From Betaproteobacteria bacterium SCN2 (GTDB lineage Bacteria; Pseudomonadota; Gammaproteobacteria; Burkholderiales; Thiobacillaceae), in contig WBSG01000027.1 in the NCBI GenBank assembly GCA_008923285.1, positions 434,752 to 498,751 on the forward strand: 64,000 bases of DNA, written 5' to 3'. Numbering within the stretch: the stretch's first letter is position 1; every line of letters begins with the position of its first letter. The translations under genes were made by a program, and so were the position numbers. Of the stretch, positions 30,356 to 39,990 are shown piece by piece. The notes beneath the pieces were generated by a model, which was not told where the DNA came from, did no database searches, and saw only the letters and a list, made by a program, of their open reading frames with translations.

Positions 30356-31789
30356 CTAGCCCCGCGGCGTGTAATGGAAGCCTGCGGTCTCGATGCGCGC
30401 TTCACCTGGGTGCAAGCGCGGCGTGATGACGAAGGTGACCTCGCGCGTACGTACCGCGGTCGCGGGGTCGAGAATGACACTGGCCTGCATGACCGCACTG
30501 TGCCCGGGCTTGACGGTCACTTCACGCAGATTGCCAAGGTCCAGCACGGATGCCGGCAGCCCCTTGATGGCGACCGTGAAAGTTTCCGCCGACGCCAGCT
30601 TGTTGGTCACACGAATCTGGTAGCGGTTCCGGATGTCGCCGTTGGACAATACCACGAACAGCGGCTGGCGTACCTGGGTGACCGCGCCCTCGAAGCTGCT
30701 GCGCGCGCCGATGCTGTAGGCGAGATAGGCTGCCATGAAGACGATGGACACGCCGTAACCGACCACTTTCAGACGCTTCCAGTGCAGATGTGGTTTCACC
30801 GGCTCGGCCTTGGCCAGGTTGGCTTCGGAGTCGTAGCGGATCAGCCCGCGCGGGAAGCCCATGGAGTCCATGATACCGTTGCAGGCATCGATGCACAGGC
30901 CGCAGGAAATGCACTTGTATTGCAGGCCTTCGCGTATGTCGATGCCGGTCGGGCAGACCTGCACGCACAGTTTGCAGTCGATGCAGTCGCCACTGCCCTT
31001 GTCGTGGCGCTCCTCCAGGGTGCGCAGGCCCGAGCGGGCACTCGCGCGCCCGAGCCGCCCCTCACCACGCCGGGCATCATAGTGCACGGCCAGCGTTTCG
31101 GGGTCGTACATCACGCTCTGGAAGCGACCGTAGGGGCAGACATAGGTGCAAATCTGCTCGCGCATGTAGCCGGCGGCGAAGTAAGTCGTGAGCGTCAGCA
31201 CCGCCACGGTGGCATAGGCGACCACGGCCGCCTGTCCGGTAAAGAACCTGGCCACCAGTTCGGGCGCGTAGCCGAAATAAAGAATGAAGCCCATGCCGGT
31301 CCAGAAGCTGGCCAGCAACCAGACAAGATGGGTGGCGCCGACCTTGAGCACTTTCTCCCGGGTCCACGGCTGCCGGTACAGCCGCACGCGCGCAGGGCGC
31401 TCGCCCTGGATCCTGGCCTCGACCCAGATGAAGAAATCGGTCCACAGGGTCTGGAAGCAGAAATAGCCGCAGAAGGCGCGTCCGACCAGCGCGGTGGCGA
31501 AAAACAGGATGGCCGCGGCGATGAACAACAGCAAGGCCAGCCACACCACATCCTGCGGATACATGGTCAGGTCGAATATCAGGAATCGGCGCCCCGGCAC
31601 ATCGAACAGCACCGCCTGGTCAGGCGCATCAGCGCGCTGCCACGGCAGCCAGGGCAGCAGGAAGAACACGGCATAGGCCGTGATCAGCACGCTCGACTTG
31701 AAGCGGCGGAACGCCCCCTTCACCGAGCGGGTAAATACCGGAATCCGCCCCTGTAATGGGGCAACCTGTTCCTCTAAACCGACTTGCAT
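30356..31789 (-). CDS. ccoG: cytochrome c oxidase accessory protein CcoG
   Basis: Membrane iron-sulfur protein (FixG/RdxA), a Cu(II) reductase for cbb3 assembly. It has 477 residues with several membrane helices, the AFCGYFCFQTLWTDFF motif, two 4Fe-4S motifs (CIDCKLCVQVCP and CISCGLCIDACN) and a C-terminal Ig-like FixG domain (residues about 355-477). It is transcribed after ccoP but a terminator lies between. Confidence 0.96.
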   Translation of the reverse strand: MQVGLEEQVAPLQGRIPVFTRSVKGAFRRFKSSVLITAYAVFFLLPWLPWQRADAPDQAVLFDVPGRRFLIFDLTMYPQDVVWLALLLFIAAAILFFATALVGRAFCGYFCFQTLWTDFFIWVEARIQGERPARVRLYRQPWTREKVLKVGATHLVWLLASFWTGMGFILYFGYAPELVARFFTGQAAVVAYATVAVLTLTTYFAAGYMREQICTYVCPYGRFQSVMYDPETLAVHYDARRGEGRLGRASARSGLRTLEERHDKGSGDCIDCKLCVQVCPTGIDIREGLQYKCISCGLCIDACNGIMDSMGFPRGLIRYDSEANLAKAEPVKPHLHWKRLKVVGYGVSIVFMAAYLAYSIGARSSFEGAVTQVRQPLFVVLSNGDIRNRYQIRVTNKLASAETFTVAIKGLPASVLDLGNLREVTVKPGHSAVMQASVILDPATAVRTREVTFVITPRLHPGEARIETAGFHYTPRG

Positions 31790-31806
31790 ATCTGTTTTGC
31801 CCAGAC

Positions 31807-31833
31807 AAAAAACCCCCGTTGCCGGGGGTTTTT
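31807..31833. terminator. terminator between ccoP and ccoG
   Basis: A CCCCCG/CGGGGG stem with a four-base loop, flanked by A6 and T5, lies after ccoP. It should reduce read-through into the ccoGHS assembly genes. Confidence 0.85.
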
Positions 31834-31871
31834 CTCATACTCCTGCTACGTCAAACGAATTGCTCAATGCC

Positions 31872-32792
31872 TTACTTGCCGCCACCCAGTTCATGCACAT
31901 AGACAGTCAGCACCTTGATCTGTTCCGGGCTCAAGCGCTCGCCCCAGGCCGGCATCACGCCCTTGTTGACGCCAGTGATGATGGTCGAGCGAATCGCCGC
32001 AATCTTGTCTTCGGCCTTTTCCGCGCCCGGCACATCGGCCCACAGCCAGATCTTGTCGGTGAGGTTGGGCGCGCCCATGTCCTGGCGGCCCTTGGCGCTG
32101 TCGGTATGACAGTAGTAGCAAGCGGCGGTCTCGGAGGTGAAGAGTACGCGGCCGCTCGCGGCCTTGCCGGCATCGTGCGCAATGCCGGACAGGCTGGCGA
32201 CGTAATTGGCCAGTGCGTCGATCTCGCCGGCGTTCAGCACTTCGCCGAAGGCGGGCATGTAGCCGCGGCGACCGTTGACCAGGGTTTCGTGGATCTTGTC
32301 GTAGGAACCGCCGTACAGCCAGTCGTCGTCGGTCAGGTTGGGGAAGAAGCCGATCACGCCCTGGCCGCCCTGCTGGTGGCAGGGTGCGCAGTTTTCGGTG
32401 AACAGCGCCTTGCCGGCGGACAGCACGAAGCCTGACAGCTCGGGATCCTTGGCAATCTGCTCGAAGTCGTTGGCCGCGACCTTGCTGAAGTAGGGCTTCT
32501 GCATTTCCTCGGCCTTGTTCAGGTCCGCCATCAGCAAGGCACGCGTATTCCAGTGGCTGGTGACGGTTTCACCGGCCTTGTTCACATAGGTGATGTCGGA
32601 AAAGCCGGTCAGGAAGCTCTTGCCGATCGGCCAGGAAGGATAGATCAGCCAGTAGACGATGGAAAACACGATGGTCACGTAGAACGTGTACACCCACCAG
32701 GTCGGCAGCGGATTATTGAATTCCTGCAGGTCGCCGTCCCAGGCATGGCCGGTCGTCTGCACGGTTTGCGATTGCAGATTCTGTTCACTCAT
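31872..32792 (-). CDS. ccoP: cbb3 oxidase diheme cytochrome c subunit III
   Basis: Membrane-anchored diheme cytochrome that feeds electrons to CcoO/CcoN. It has 306 residues from the ATG at 32792. The N terminus has the CcoP motif HAWDGDLQEFNNPLPTWW and one helix near 33-52; heme sites are CAPCH (about 138) and CYYCH (about 222) with downstream Met ligands (RRGYMPAFG and GVMPAWG). It follows ccoQ with 3 bp between. Confidence 0.96.
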   Translation of the reverse strand: MSEQNLQSQTVQTTGHAWDGDLQEFNNPLPTWWVYTFYVTIVFSIVYWLIYPSWPIGKSFLTGFSDITYVNKAGETVTSHWNTRALLMADLNKAEEMQKPYFSKVAANDFEQIAKDPELSGFVLSAGKALFTENCAPCHQQGGQGVIGFFPNLTDDDWLYGGSYDKIHETLVNGRRGYMPAFGEVLNAGEIDALANYVASLSGIAHDAGKAASGRVLFTSETAACYYCHTDSAKGRQDMGAPNLTDKIWLWADVPGAEKAEDKIAAIRSTIITGVNKGVMPAWGERLSPEQIKVLTVYVHELGGGK

Positions 32793-32795
32793 CAC

Positions 32796-32975
32796 TCAGT
32801 CCTTGTTGTCCGGGGCATCGTCCTGGAAGGGGATATCCTTGTAGGATTCCAGCCGTTTGCTGCGTTTCTTGCTGCCGTACACGTACAGCACGATGCCGAC
32901 AAAGGTCACAAAAAAAATCAGCAGGGCGAGCGGCTTGGTGTTTTCAGGCCGGGAAAACCAGTTCAGCCATTCCAT
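32796..32975 (-). CDS. ccoQ: cbb3 oxidase small subunit CcoQ
   Basis: A 59-residue protein starting MEWLNWFSRPENTKPLALLI with one membrane helix and a basic then acidic tail (GSKKRSKRLESYKDIPFQDD). This is the classic CcoQ shape. It lies between ccoO and ccoP and stabilises the CcoN-CcoP contact in other species. Confidence 0.9.
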   Translation of the reverse strand: MEWLNWFSRPENTKPLALLIFFVTFVGIVLYVYGSKKRSKRLESYKDIPFQDDAPDNKD

Positions 32976-32993
32976 CGCTCGCCCCTATGTTCC

Positions 32994-33743
32994 TTAACGC
33001 GAGCGTACCAGCTCGTCTGCGTCGACCTTGGTGAAGTCCACCATGGTTCCGAGCACCTGCAGGTAGGCCACCAGCGCGTCCATTTCCGACACGCCCGCCC
33101 TGTCGCCGTCGTAGTTGCCAAGGTTGGCCTGCTCGACCAGATTCTTCTTGGCATCGGCGATATGCAGCATGGCCGCGACTTCGGCGCCGAATTTCTTCAC
33201 GTTGGCCTCGCGCTCGGCTTCGGTCAGGGAGTACGGCACGCCGACGGCGCGCAGCGCCTTCATGCGGTTGGCGATGTCAGATTGGTCCAGCAGCTGCATC
33301 AGCCACGGATAGTTGGGCATGACCGACTCGGGCACCATGGAACGCGGCGCGATCAGGTGCTGCACGTGCCACTCGTTGGAATACTTGCCGCCGACGCGCG
33401 CAAGATCCGGACCCGTGCGCTTGGAGCCCCACTGGAAGGGATGGTCGTACTGCGATTCGGCCGCCAGCGAGTAATGGCCGTAGCGCAGTTTCTCGTCGAC
33501 GAAGGGGCGGATCATCTGCGAATGGCAGGTGTAGCAGCCTTCGCGGATGTAGATGTCGCGCCCGCGCAGTTCCAGCGGCGTGTAGGGGCGGACATTGATG
33601 CCCTCGACGTTCTCCACGGTCTTCTTGATGAAGAACAGCGGCGCGATTTCGACCAGGCCGCCCACGCTGATCGCCAGCATGGTCAGCACCAGCATCAGGC
33701 CGATGTTGGTTTCAATCCATTCGTGCTTGAAATTGATACGCAT
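32994..33743 (-). CDS. ccoO: cbb3 oxidase monoheme cytochrome c subunit II
   Basis: A 249-residue membrane-anchored monoheme cytochrome. One N-terminal helix ([20 protein letters not shown]), the heme site [14 protein letters not shown] at about 68-81 and the CcoO motif [20 protein letters not shown] are visible. It lies 11 bp after ccoN in the cco operon. Confidence 0.97.
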   Translation of the reverse strand: MRINFKHEWIETNIGLMLVLTMLAISVGGLVEIAPLFFIKKTVENVEGINVRPYTPLELRGRDIYIREGCYTCHSQMIRPFVDEKLRYGHYSLAAESQYDHPFQWGSKRTGPDLARVGGKYSNEWHVQHLIAPRSMVPESVMPNYPWLMQLLDQSDIANRMKALRAVGVPYSLTEAEREANVKKFGAEVAAMLHIADAKKNLVEQANLGNYDGDRAGVSEMDALVAYLQVLGTMVDFTKVDADELVRSR

Positions 33744-33754
33744 GATGTTTTCCC

Positions 33755-35215
33755 TTACGCGCCGGCATTAGCCATCTTGGCGGCCAACTTGGCCTCAAGC
33801 ACGGCCTCTTCCTGCTTGGCCTGGCGGATGGTCATGAAGATGTTGTAAACCATGACGACAGTGCCGGTCAGGAAGAAGGCACCGCCGACGGCGCGCATGA
33901 TGTAGAACGGGATCATGGCCGCGACCGATTCGACGAAGGAGTACTGCAGGTTGCCGAACTCGTCGAGGGCACGCCACATCAGGCCCTGGGTAATGCCCGA
34001 CACCCACATGGCGATGATGTAGAGCAGCACGCCGACGGTGGCCAGCCAGAAATGCACCTCGACCAGCTTGGTGCTGTACAGCTTGGTATCCCACAGTTTG
34101 GGAATCATGTGGTACAGCGAACCGAAGGAAATCATCGCCACCCAGCCCAGCGCGCCGGAGTGCACGTGACCCACGGTCCAGTCGGTGTAGTGCGACAGCG
34201 CGTTGACTTCCTTCAGCGACATCATCGGGCCTTCGAAGGTCGACATGCCGTAGAAGGACAGCGCCACGATCAGGAAGCGCATCACCGGGTCGGTGCGCAG
34301 CTTGTCCCAGGCGCCCGACAGGGTCATGATGCCGTTGATCATGCCGCCCCAGGACGGCATCAGGAGCAGGATGGAGAAGGTCGCGGCCAGGGTCGAGGTC
34401 CAGTCGGGCAGCGCGGTCCAGTGCAGGTGATGCGCGCCCACCCACATGTACATGAAGCTCAGCGCCCAGAAGTGGACGATGGACAGTCGATAGGAGTAGA
34501 TCGGGCGGCCGGCCTGCTTGGGCACGAAGTAGTACATCATGCCGAGGAAGGCGGCGGTCAGGAAGAAGCCCACCGCGTTATGGCCGTACCACCACTGGGT
34601 CATGGCGTCCTGGGTGCCGGAAAACAGGCTGTAGGACTTCATCGAGAACAGGTCGACGGGCATGGCCAGGTTGTTGAAGGTGTGCAGCAGCGCGGTCGCC
34701 AGGATGAAAGCGAGGTAGAACCAGTTGGCGACGTAGATGTGCGGCTGCTTGCGGCGCATGATGGTGCCGACGAACAGGATCAGGTAGGTGACCCACACCA
34801 CTTCGATGAGGATGTCGATCGGCCATTCCATCTCGGCGTATTCGCGGCCCTGGGAGTAGCCGGCCATGTAGGACAGCGCAGCCAGGACGATGACCGTCTG
34901 CCAGCCCCAGAAGGTGAAGCTGGCCATGCCGTCGGAAATCAGGCGGGTCTGGCAGGTGCGCTGCACCACGTAATAGGAGGTGGCAAACAGCGCCGAACCC
35001 CCGAAACCGAAAATCACGGCGCTGGTATGCACCGGACGCAGACGGCCAAAGCTGATATAGGGGCTGTCAAAGTTCAGGAACGGCCAGGCCAGCTCCGAAG
35101 CGATGTACACGCCAGCAAACATGCCGACCACCGCCCAAACGAGGGCCATGATGGCAAATTTCTTAACAATATCAAAGTTGTACTGCTCAGCCGACGAGAA
35201 CGTTGTTATCGCCAT
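33755..35215 (-). CDS. ccoN: cbb3-type cytochrome c oxidase subunit I
   Basis: Catalytic subunit of the high-affinity cbb3 oxidase: heme b and the heme b3-CuB site, proton pumping, terminal oxygen reduction. It has 486 residues and about twelve helices. Metal ligands sit in [33 protein letters not shown] and the [17 protein letters not shown] region. It heads ccoNOQP. The 127-bp upstream region is AT-rich; no clear FNR box was found. Confidence 0.98.
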   Translation of the reverse strand: MAITTFSSAEQYNFDIVKKFAIMALVWAVVGMFAGVYIASELAWPFLNFDSPYISFGRLRPVHTSAVIFGFGGSALFATSYYVVQRTCQTRLISDGMASFTFWGWQTVIVLAALSYMAGYSQGREYAEMEWPIDILIEVVWVTYLILFVGTIMRRKQPHIYVANWFYLAFILATALLHTFNNLAMPVDLFSMKSYSLFSGTQDAMTQWWYGHNAVGFFLTAAFLGMMYYFVPKQAGRPIYSYRLSIVHFWALSFMYMWVGAHHLHWTALPDWTSTLAATFSILLLMPSWGGMINGIMTLSGAWDKLRTDPVMRFLIVALSFYGMSTFEGPMMSLKEVNALSHYTDWTVGHVHSGALGWVAMISFGSLYHMIPKLWDTKLYSTKLVEVHFWLATVGVLLYIIAMWVSGITQGLMWRALDEFGNLQYSFVESVAAMIPFYIMRAVGGAFFLTGTVVMVYNIFMTIRQAKQEEAVLEAKLAAKMANAGA

Positions 35216-35342
35216 GACACCCCCGCTTAACGAAGCTTAACTATTTTAGAAAACACAAATATGCTGAAAAAATTGAGCGCGACATTGTAACGGGTAGACA
35301 GGCCCGCCGGCAAGCCGCACGATCAACACATGCACCACAGCA

Positions 35343-35936
35343 CTATTCCTGGGCGAGCAGAATCCTCAAATCCTGGGCGATTGCCGCCGGCCCCGTCCCA
35401 TACGCGACATGCAGCCTGAGCCTTCCTTTTGAATCAAAGACATAGGTGCCTGCACTGTGGTCGATCAGGTACTCTACCGGTCCCTTGACGGAACTCTTTT
35501 GATAGACCACTTTGAAATCTCTTGCCAGATTAGCCAGGGATGCCGGATCGGTATGCATGCCGAGGAAAGTCGGATTGAACGAGGGCACATATTTGCCGAG
35601 CAGTTCCGGGGTGTCCCGCTCCGGGTCCACGGTCACGAATAGCACCTGGACCTTTTCTCCGTCGGCTCCCAGTTCGCGGATCGCCATGGCGAAATCAGAC
35701 AGCGTGGTCGGACAGACATCCGGGCAATGCGTGTAACCGAAGAAAATCGCCACGACCTTGCCGCGAAAATCGGCCAGCGTGCGCACTTGTCCCGTGTGGT
35801 CGGTCAGTCTGAAATCCTGCCCCCAGGGCGCGCCGGTGATGTCGGTGGCCTGGAACTTGGGCTCGACGGGCGGCGTCTCCCCGGATCCACAGCCCGCCAA
35901 GGCTGCGAGCAGGGCGGCCAGTGCCCAGACCCTCAT
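35343..35936 (-). CDS. SCO1/SenC copper chaperone lipoprotein
   Basis: A 197-residue thioredoxin-fold protein with a lipoprotein signal (LAALLAALAGC) and the copper motif YTHCPDVCPTTL (CxxxC, about residue 73), plus the distal His in IDHSAGTYVF. SCO proteins deliver copper to CuA or CuB. It is coupled to the upstream Rrf2 regulator by a 4-bp overlap. Confidence 0.93.
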   Translation of the reverse strand: MRVWALAALLAALAGCGSGETPPVEPKFQATDITGAPWGQDFRLTDHTGQVRTLADFRGKVVAIFFGYTHCPDVCPTTLSDFAMAIRELGADGEKVQVLFVTVDPERDTPELLGKYVPSFNPTFLGMHTDPASLANLARDFKVVYQKSSVKGPVEYLIDHSAGTYVFDSKGRLRLHVAYGTGPAAIAQDLRILLAQE

Positions 35937-36397
35937 GGCCTGAGCTGGTCAAAGGCCGCGTGAGGCAGGTCGGCCAGACGATACTTGCCCGATTGCACGG
36001 CCTTGGCCAGCTTGTCCAGGGTAGTTTCCTTCAGCAGGCTGATGATCTTTTCCTTTACCGGCGCCCAACGGAAATGCACCGGGCAGGCGGTATCGTCGGA
36101 GCATTTCTTCAGGCCGAGCAGGCAGCTTTGCGTGAACGCCGGCCCTTCGGTCAGAAGCAGGATGTCCATGAGTGTCATCCTGGCGCCGTCTTCCTTGAGG
36201 CAGAAGCCGCCCAGGCGCCCGCGGAATGAATACAGCAGGTTGCCCTTGGCCAGGCTTTGCAGGATTTTTGCCAGATAGGGCGCCGGCACATTGAGCTTGG
36301 CCGCAATGTCCTTGTTCAGTATGGGCGTGCCCATGGGCTGGGTAGCCATGTAGATCAAGGCCTGGACGGCATATTGGCTGGTACGGGACAGAATCAT
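35933..36397 (-). CDS. Rrf2-family transcriptional regulator with three Cys
   Basis: A 154-residue Rrf2-type winged-helix regulator. The helix-turn-helix covers about residues 25-50 (NKDIAAKLNVPAPYLAKILQ). The segment SCLLGLKKCSDDTACPVH carries Cys at C-x6-C-x5-C, close to the iron-sulfur ligands of IscR and NsrR, so a redox- or NO-sensitive cluster is likely. It shares an operon with SCO1 between the two oxidase clusters. The target genes are not known from sequence. Confidence 0.88.
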   Translation of the reverse strand: MILSRTSQYAVQALIYMATQPMGTPILNKDIAAKLNVPAPYLAKILQSLAKGNLLYSFRGRLGGFCLKEDGARMTLMDILLLTEGPAFTQSCLLGLKKCSDDTACPVHFRWAPVKEKIISLLKETTLDKLAKAVQSGKYRLADLPHAAFDQLRP

Positions 36398-36413
36398 TTA
36401 AGCACTACCCCAA

Positions 36414-36449
36414 GTTAGGACATCACGGTTAGGACACCGCCGAATTATA
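36414..36449 (-). promoter_or_regulatory. promoter -10 and paired direct repeats before the Rrf2 gene
   Basis: On the minus strand a perfect TATAAT (36449-36444) is followed, in the leader before the ATG at 36397, by two direct copies of TGTCCTAAC (36436-36428 and 36422-36414) 14 bp apart. A -35 is not clear. The repeats are candidate operator half-sites for autoregulation. Confidence 0.45.
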
Positions 36450-36495
36450 ACAAAGTGGTCCGAATATCCCCCTTGTATATTTCGGGCGCCCCCGC

Positions 36496-37401
36496 TCAGC
36501 CCGCCACCGGCAGCCTGAAGTAATGATCCGCCAGCATGGCCGCGAACAGCAGGCTCAGGTACCAGATGGAGAAGCGGAAGGTGCGCCTCGCCAGCGCGTC
36601 CGAATAGCGCCGCCACAAGCCCCAGCCATAGGCGAGGAACATGCCGCCCAGAATCAGCGCGGCGGCCAGGTAAATCCAGCCGCCCATGCCCGTGGTCACC
36701 GGCAGGATGCTCACTGCCAGCAGGATGATGGTGTAGAGCAGCACATGCAGGCGGGTGAATTTTTCGCCATGCGTGACCGGCAGCATGGGCAGGCCGGCAC
36801 GCGCGTATTCATCCTTGCGGTACAGCGCCAGCGCCCAGAAATGCGGCGGCGTCCAGGCGAAGATGATGAGGAACAGCAGCAGCGCGTCATGGCTGACCTC
36901 GCCGGTCACGGCAGCCCAGCCCAGCACCGGCGGCATGGCCCCGGAGGCACCGCCGATGACGATGTTCTGCGGCGTGGCCGGCTTGAGGATGACGGTATAG
37001 ATCACCGCATAACCGACGAAGGTGGCCAGCGTCAGCCACATGGTCAGCGGGTTGACAAACACGTTGAGCAAATAGAGGCCGGCGCCGCCGATGACGCCGG
37101 AAAACAGGATCACCTGGGTATTGCTGAGCTTGCCGCGAGGCAGCGGACGGGCACGGGTGCGCGCCATCACGGAGTCGATCTTCTGCTCGACCAGACAGTT
37201 GAAGGCCGCGGCGGCGGCGGCCACCAGTGCGATGCCCAGCGTGCCGGCCCACAGGACCTGCAGCGGCACCATGCCCGGCGTCGCGAGAAACATGCCGATC
37301 ACGGCAGTGAACACGATCAGCGACACCACGCGAACCTTGCACAGCGCCAGGTATTCCTGGCAGCGGCAGGCCGCATCGTTCATCAAGAGACCCGTTGCCA
37401 T
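36496..37401 (-). CDS. ctaB: protoheme IX farnesyltransferase (heme O synthase)
   Basis: Makes heme O from heme B, first step to heme A. It has 301 residues and about eight helices. UbiA-family motifs are [20 protein letters not shown] (Asp-rich prenyl site) and the second loop [20 protein letters not shown]. It is the last gene of the SURF1-SCO-like-ctaA-ctaB group; 4 bp separate it from ctaA. Confidence 0.97.
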   Translation of the reverse strand: MATGLLMNDAACRCQEYLALCKVRVVSLIVFTAVIGMFLATPGMVPLQVLWAGTLGIALVAAAAAAFNCLVEQKIDSVMARTRARPLPRGKLSNTQVILFSGVIGGAGLYLLNVFVNPLTMWLTLATFVGYAVIYTVILKPATPQNIVIGGASGAMPPVLGWAAVTGEVSHDALLLFLIIFAWTPPHFWALALYRKDEYARAGLPMLPVTHGEKFTRLHVLLYTIILLAVSILPVTTGMGGWIYLAAALILGGMFLAYGWGLWRRYSDALARRTFRFSIWYLSLLFAAMLADHYFRLPVAG

Positions 37402-37405
37402 GCGA

Positions 37406-38389
37406 TCACCTCATCCGGAAGAGCTTGAAGTTTATGACCACCAGCGTCATCAGCAACAATGCCGCACCGACATTGTGGGCGACGGCGAGAGCGAGCGGCA
37501 GGCTGAGCCAGACATTGGCGATGCCCATGCCGATCTGCACCACCACCAGCAGTCCGACGAGAGCGCCGAAAATGCATATTCCGCGCTGGCGTATGAGCTT
37601 GCGCGCCAGCACCCCCACCACGATCAGCACGGCCAGTGCCCACAGCCTGTGCGTCCAGTGGATGGCGGTCAGCGCCTGCAGCGACAGGAATTCGCCCGAA
37701 GCGTCCATGCCGAGTTCGCGATGCAGCGTGAAGGCCGGCTCGAAGTGCATCTCCGGCACCCACTCACCATGGCACAGGGGAAAATCCTGGCAGGCCAGCG
37801 CCGCGTAGTTGGTGCTGACCCAGCCCCCCAGAATGATCTGCACCACCACCGCAATCAGCGCCAGCACGCCCCACAACCTGAGGGGCCGCACGTCCGCCAT
37901 GCCCTGGAGCGACGGCCCGTTCTCCCGCTGCCACAGCCAGGTAAGCAGCGCCAGGGTGGCCATGCCGCCGATCAGGTGGCCGGTCACGATGAAGGGCTTG
38001 AGCAGTTCCGTTACGGTCCACATGCCGAGCAGCGCCTGAAAAATGATCAGGCCAAGCAGTGCGATCGGCAGCAGCGGCGTGCCCCGCGTCTCGTGGCGAT
38101 GCCGGACGGAGAGAACGGCAATGCCCAGAATCAGCAGACCGAGGCCGCCGGCAAAATAGCGATGCACCATTTCCTTCCAGGCCTTGGCATGGCTGACCGG
38201 GCCATCAGGATTTTCGGCCAGCGCCTGATTGATATGCTCGCTCGCATGCAGCGGCGTGATCTTGCCGTAGCACCCGGGCCAGTCCGGGCAGCCGAGACCG
38301 GCATCCGACAGGCGCACATACGCGCCCAGCGCCACCACGGCCAGGGTCAGCAGCAGCGCGGCGAGAATGGATTTTCGGTACAGTTTCAT
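37406..38389 (-). CDS. ctaA: heme A synthase
   Basis: COX15/CtaA family enzyme that oxidises the heme O methyl group to formyl. It has 327 residues and eight helices. Motifs include [20 protein letters not shown] near the N terminus and paired His residues such as [20 protein letters not shown] and [13 protein letters not shown]. Cofactor for the caa3 oxidase in the next cluster. Confidence 0.97.
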   Translation of the reverse strand: MKLYRKSILAALLLTLAVVALGAYVRLSDAGLGCPDWPGCYGKITPLHASEHINQALAENPDGPVSHAKAWKEMVHRYFAGGLGLLILGIAVLSVRHRHETRGTPLLPIALLGLIIFQALLGMWTVTELLKPFIVTGHLIGGMATLALLTWLWQRENGPSLQGMADVRPLRLWGVLALIAVVVQIILGGWVSTNYAALACQDFPLCHGEWVPEMHFEPAFTLHRELGMDASGEFLSLQALTAIHWTHRLWALAVLIVVGVLARKLIRQRGICIFGALVGLLVVVQIGMGIANVWLSLPLALAVAHNVGAALLLMTLVVINFKLFRMR

Positions 38390-38392
38390 GGC

Positions 38393-38953
38393 TTATCCGA
38401 TCTGCGAGGCTTTCAACAGCAGCCGGATGTCCTTGATCATGCGGCCGGGATCGGGGCTCTGCGGCCAGCGCATCATCAGGTGTCCGAGCGGATCGATCAT
38501 GTACAGGTAAGCGCCCGTTTCGCTGCCGACGAACTGGGCGACGGGCGAGGCATTCGGCTTCAGGTAATGCATGCCTGCATGATAGGACTGCAGTTCGTCA
38601 GTCGGCGCGACCTCATCCGTCAGCAGCCACAGGCGCTCGACGCGGTCCATTTCCTTGCCTTGCGCAGTGCGAGTCTGGCGCATGAAATACAGCAGATCCT
38701 GGCAGGGCTTCGCACACTCGCCCCCGCCGACGTACACCATCACCCATTTGCCCTTCAGGCTGGCGACATCGAAGGGCCGCCCGTCGAGGGCCACGCCGGA
38801 CGCACGCACTTCGACCTGCTTGATGAGTTCGCCGTAGTTCTTGCGCGCGGTCGGCTGCCACACGTAATAGGCGATATAGGACGCCGCCACCGGCAAGGCA
38901 AAAAGCCCGATCAGCAACAGCAGCTTGATTCGATTCATCCTGACGCGATTCAC
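38393..38953 (-). CDS. SCO-like membrane-anchored thioredoxin-fold protein
   Basis: A 186-residue protein. The GTG at 38953 is preferred: it overlaps the SURF1 stop (GTGA) and has GGAGG 4-5 bases upstream; an ATG five codons later is the alternative. One N-terminal helix (LLLLIGLFALPVAASYIAYY) is followed by a thioredoxin fold with GGGECAKPCQDLLYFM, a CxxxC motif like SCO proteins. It probably serves CuA assembly of the caa3 oxidase beside ctaA and SURF1. Confidence 0.8.
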   Translation of the reverse strand: MNRVRMNRIKLLLLIGLFALPVAASYIAYYVWQPTARKNYGELIKQVEVRASGVALDGRPFDVASLKGKWVMVYVGGGECAKPCQDLLYFMRQTRTAQGKEMDRVERLWLLTDEVAPTDELQSYHAGMHYLKPNASPVAQFVGSETGAYLYMIDPLGHLMMRWPQSPDPGRMIKDIRLLLKASQIG

Positions 38954-39678
38954 TTGCCCTCCGCCGCGTTTTCTCGTTTTACATTCAGCACCAGCCACAG
39001 CACCACGATCGCACCGGCCAGACCGAACCACTGGATGGCGTAGCTGACGTGCGTACCCACGCCGGTATCCGGCCGCGGCCAGTCGCGCGCCAGTCCGTCC
39101 CCGGTATCCGAGACCTGTTCCACCAGCACCGGCTGCAACGACTTGCCGAACTCGCGCCGGTAGCGTTCGAAATCCAGGTTCTGCCAAAGCCTCCCCTGCG
39201 GCTCCGCACCCTTGAATTCGAGATAACGGCTCTTCGGATCCACCGCCACGCCCGCCAACACCACCATGCCGGCCACCGACCTTACTTGCGGCAGCGTATC
39301 CCGGCGCCCGTCGACCAGAGCGACCCAGCCGCGGTTGACCAGCACATGCTGCGACGAACCTTCGATCAGGAACGGCGTCAGCACATGGTAACCTGCGCGG
39401 GTTTTATACACCCGGTTGTCGATAAAAATTTCCTGGCCGTTCAAAAATGATCCGCGCACCTCGACCGGCCGGTACAGCAGGTCTTCCTTGGCCACCGTCG
39501 CAGCGCCGATCCTCACCACGCCGTCTTCCTGCATGCGATCGTAGCGCGCCTGCAATTCACGCTTGTAATCGGCACGCGACAGCTGCCAGTTGCCGAGCCA
39601 CAGTGTCAGCGCGAAAAAGAACAGGCCAGCCAGGGTAGGCCACAAGCCGGGACGGAAAACGAATCCACCGAAATGCAT
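38950..39678 (-). CDS. SURF1-family cytochrome oxidase assembly protein
   Basis: A 242-residue protein with two membrane helices, one at each end (FRPGLWPTLAGLFFFALTLW and AIQWFGLAGAIVVLWLVLNV), around a periplasmic domain with GSFLNGQEIFIDNRVYKTRAG and HVLVNRGWV. SURF1 helps place heme A in subunit I. The ATG at 39678 is chosen; a TTG two codons upstream is possible. Confidence 0.92.
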   Translation of the reverse strand: MHFGGFVFRPGLWPTLAGLFFFALTLWLGNWQLSRADYKRELQARYDRMQEDGVVRIGAATVAKEDLLYRPVEVRGSFLNGQEIFIDNRVYKTRAGYHVLTPFLIEGSSQHVLVNRGWVALVDGRRDTLPQVRSVAGMVVLAGVAVDPKSRYLEFKGAEPQGRLWQNLDFERYRREFGKSLQPVLVEQVSDTGDGLARDWPRPDTGVGTHVSYAIQWFGLAGAIVVLWLVLNVKRENAAEGK

Positions 39679-39728
39679 GGGCAAGAGGTTAAACTAAAAC
39701 ACTTCGATAATTGGCCCCAAGGAGCACC

Positions 39729-39932
39729 ATGCGCATCGTCGTCCTGCTGTTCATCGCCTTCATCGTCATCAGTCTCGGCAGCGCGCTTTATTACCTGGTC
39801 AGGGACAAGGGCCAATCCGAGCGCACCGTAAAGGCCCTGACCGTTCGCATTTCGCTATCCATCTTCCTCTTCATTCTGCTCATGGCCAGCTATTACTTCG
39901 GCTGGATTCCGCAGACCGGCCTGCGCGGCTAG
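39729..39932 (+). CDS. twin-helix membrane protein (DUF2909-like)
   Basis: A 67-residue protein with two hydrophobic helices (VVLLFIAFIVISLGSALYYL and LSIFLFILLMASYYF) and a charged loop RDKGQSERTVKALTVRIS. AAGGAG lies 5 bases before the ATG at 39729. It faces the SURF1 gene divergently and is a usual companion of the cox cluster in betaproteobacteria; function unknown. Confidence 0.82.
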   Translation: MRIVVLLFIAFIVISLGSALYYLVRDKGQSERTVKALTVRISLSIFLFILLMASYYFGWIPQTGLRG

Positions 39933-39948
39933 CCCTTCCCCCGCCAAA

Positions 39949-39977
39949 CAAAAAGGCCGCGCCATGCGCGGCCTTTT
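39949..39977. terminator. bidirectional terminator
   Basis: GGCCGCGC/GCGCGGCC with loop CAT, flanked by A5 and T4, lies between the convergent DUF2909 gene and coxC and can end both. Confidence 0.88.
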
Positions 39978-39990
39978 CCATGTCGACCGC

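Noticed and set aside
29349-30498. Longer CcoH start upstream at 30498
   Set aside because: The added residues are Arg/Ser-rich and overlap the end of ccoG in another frame; the ATG at 30348 begins a proper membrane helix.
35216-35260. Possible IscR-like box before ccoN (around AACTATTTTAG)
   Set aside because: Only about 16 of 25 consensus positions match, and the conserved GACT and AGTC cores are broken.
35216-35342. FNR/Anr box before ccoNOQP
   Set aside because: No TTGAT-N4-ATCAA-like palindrome was found; the closest segment (TTGAGCGCGACATT) lacks the second half.
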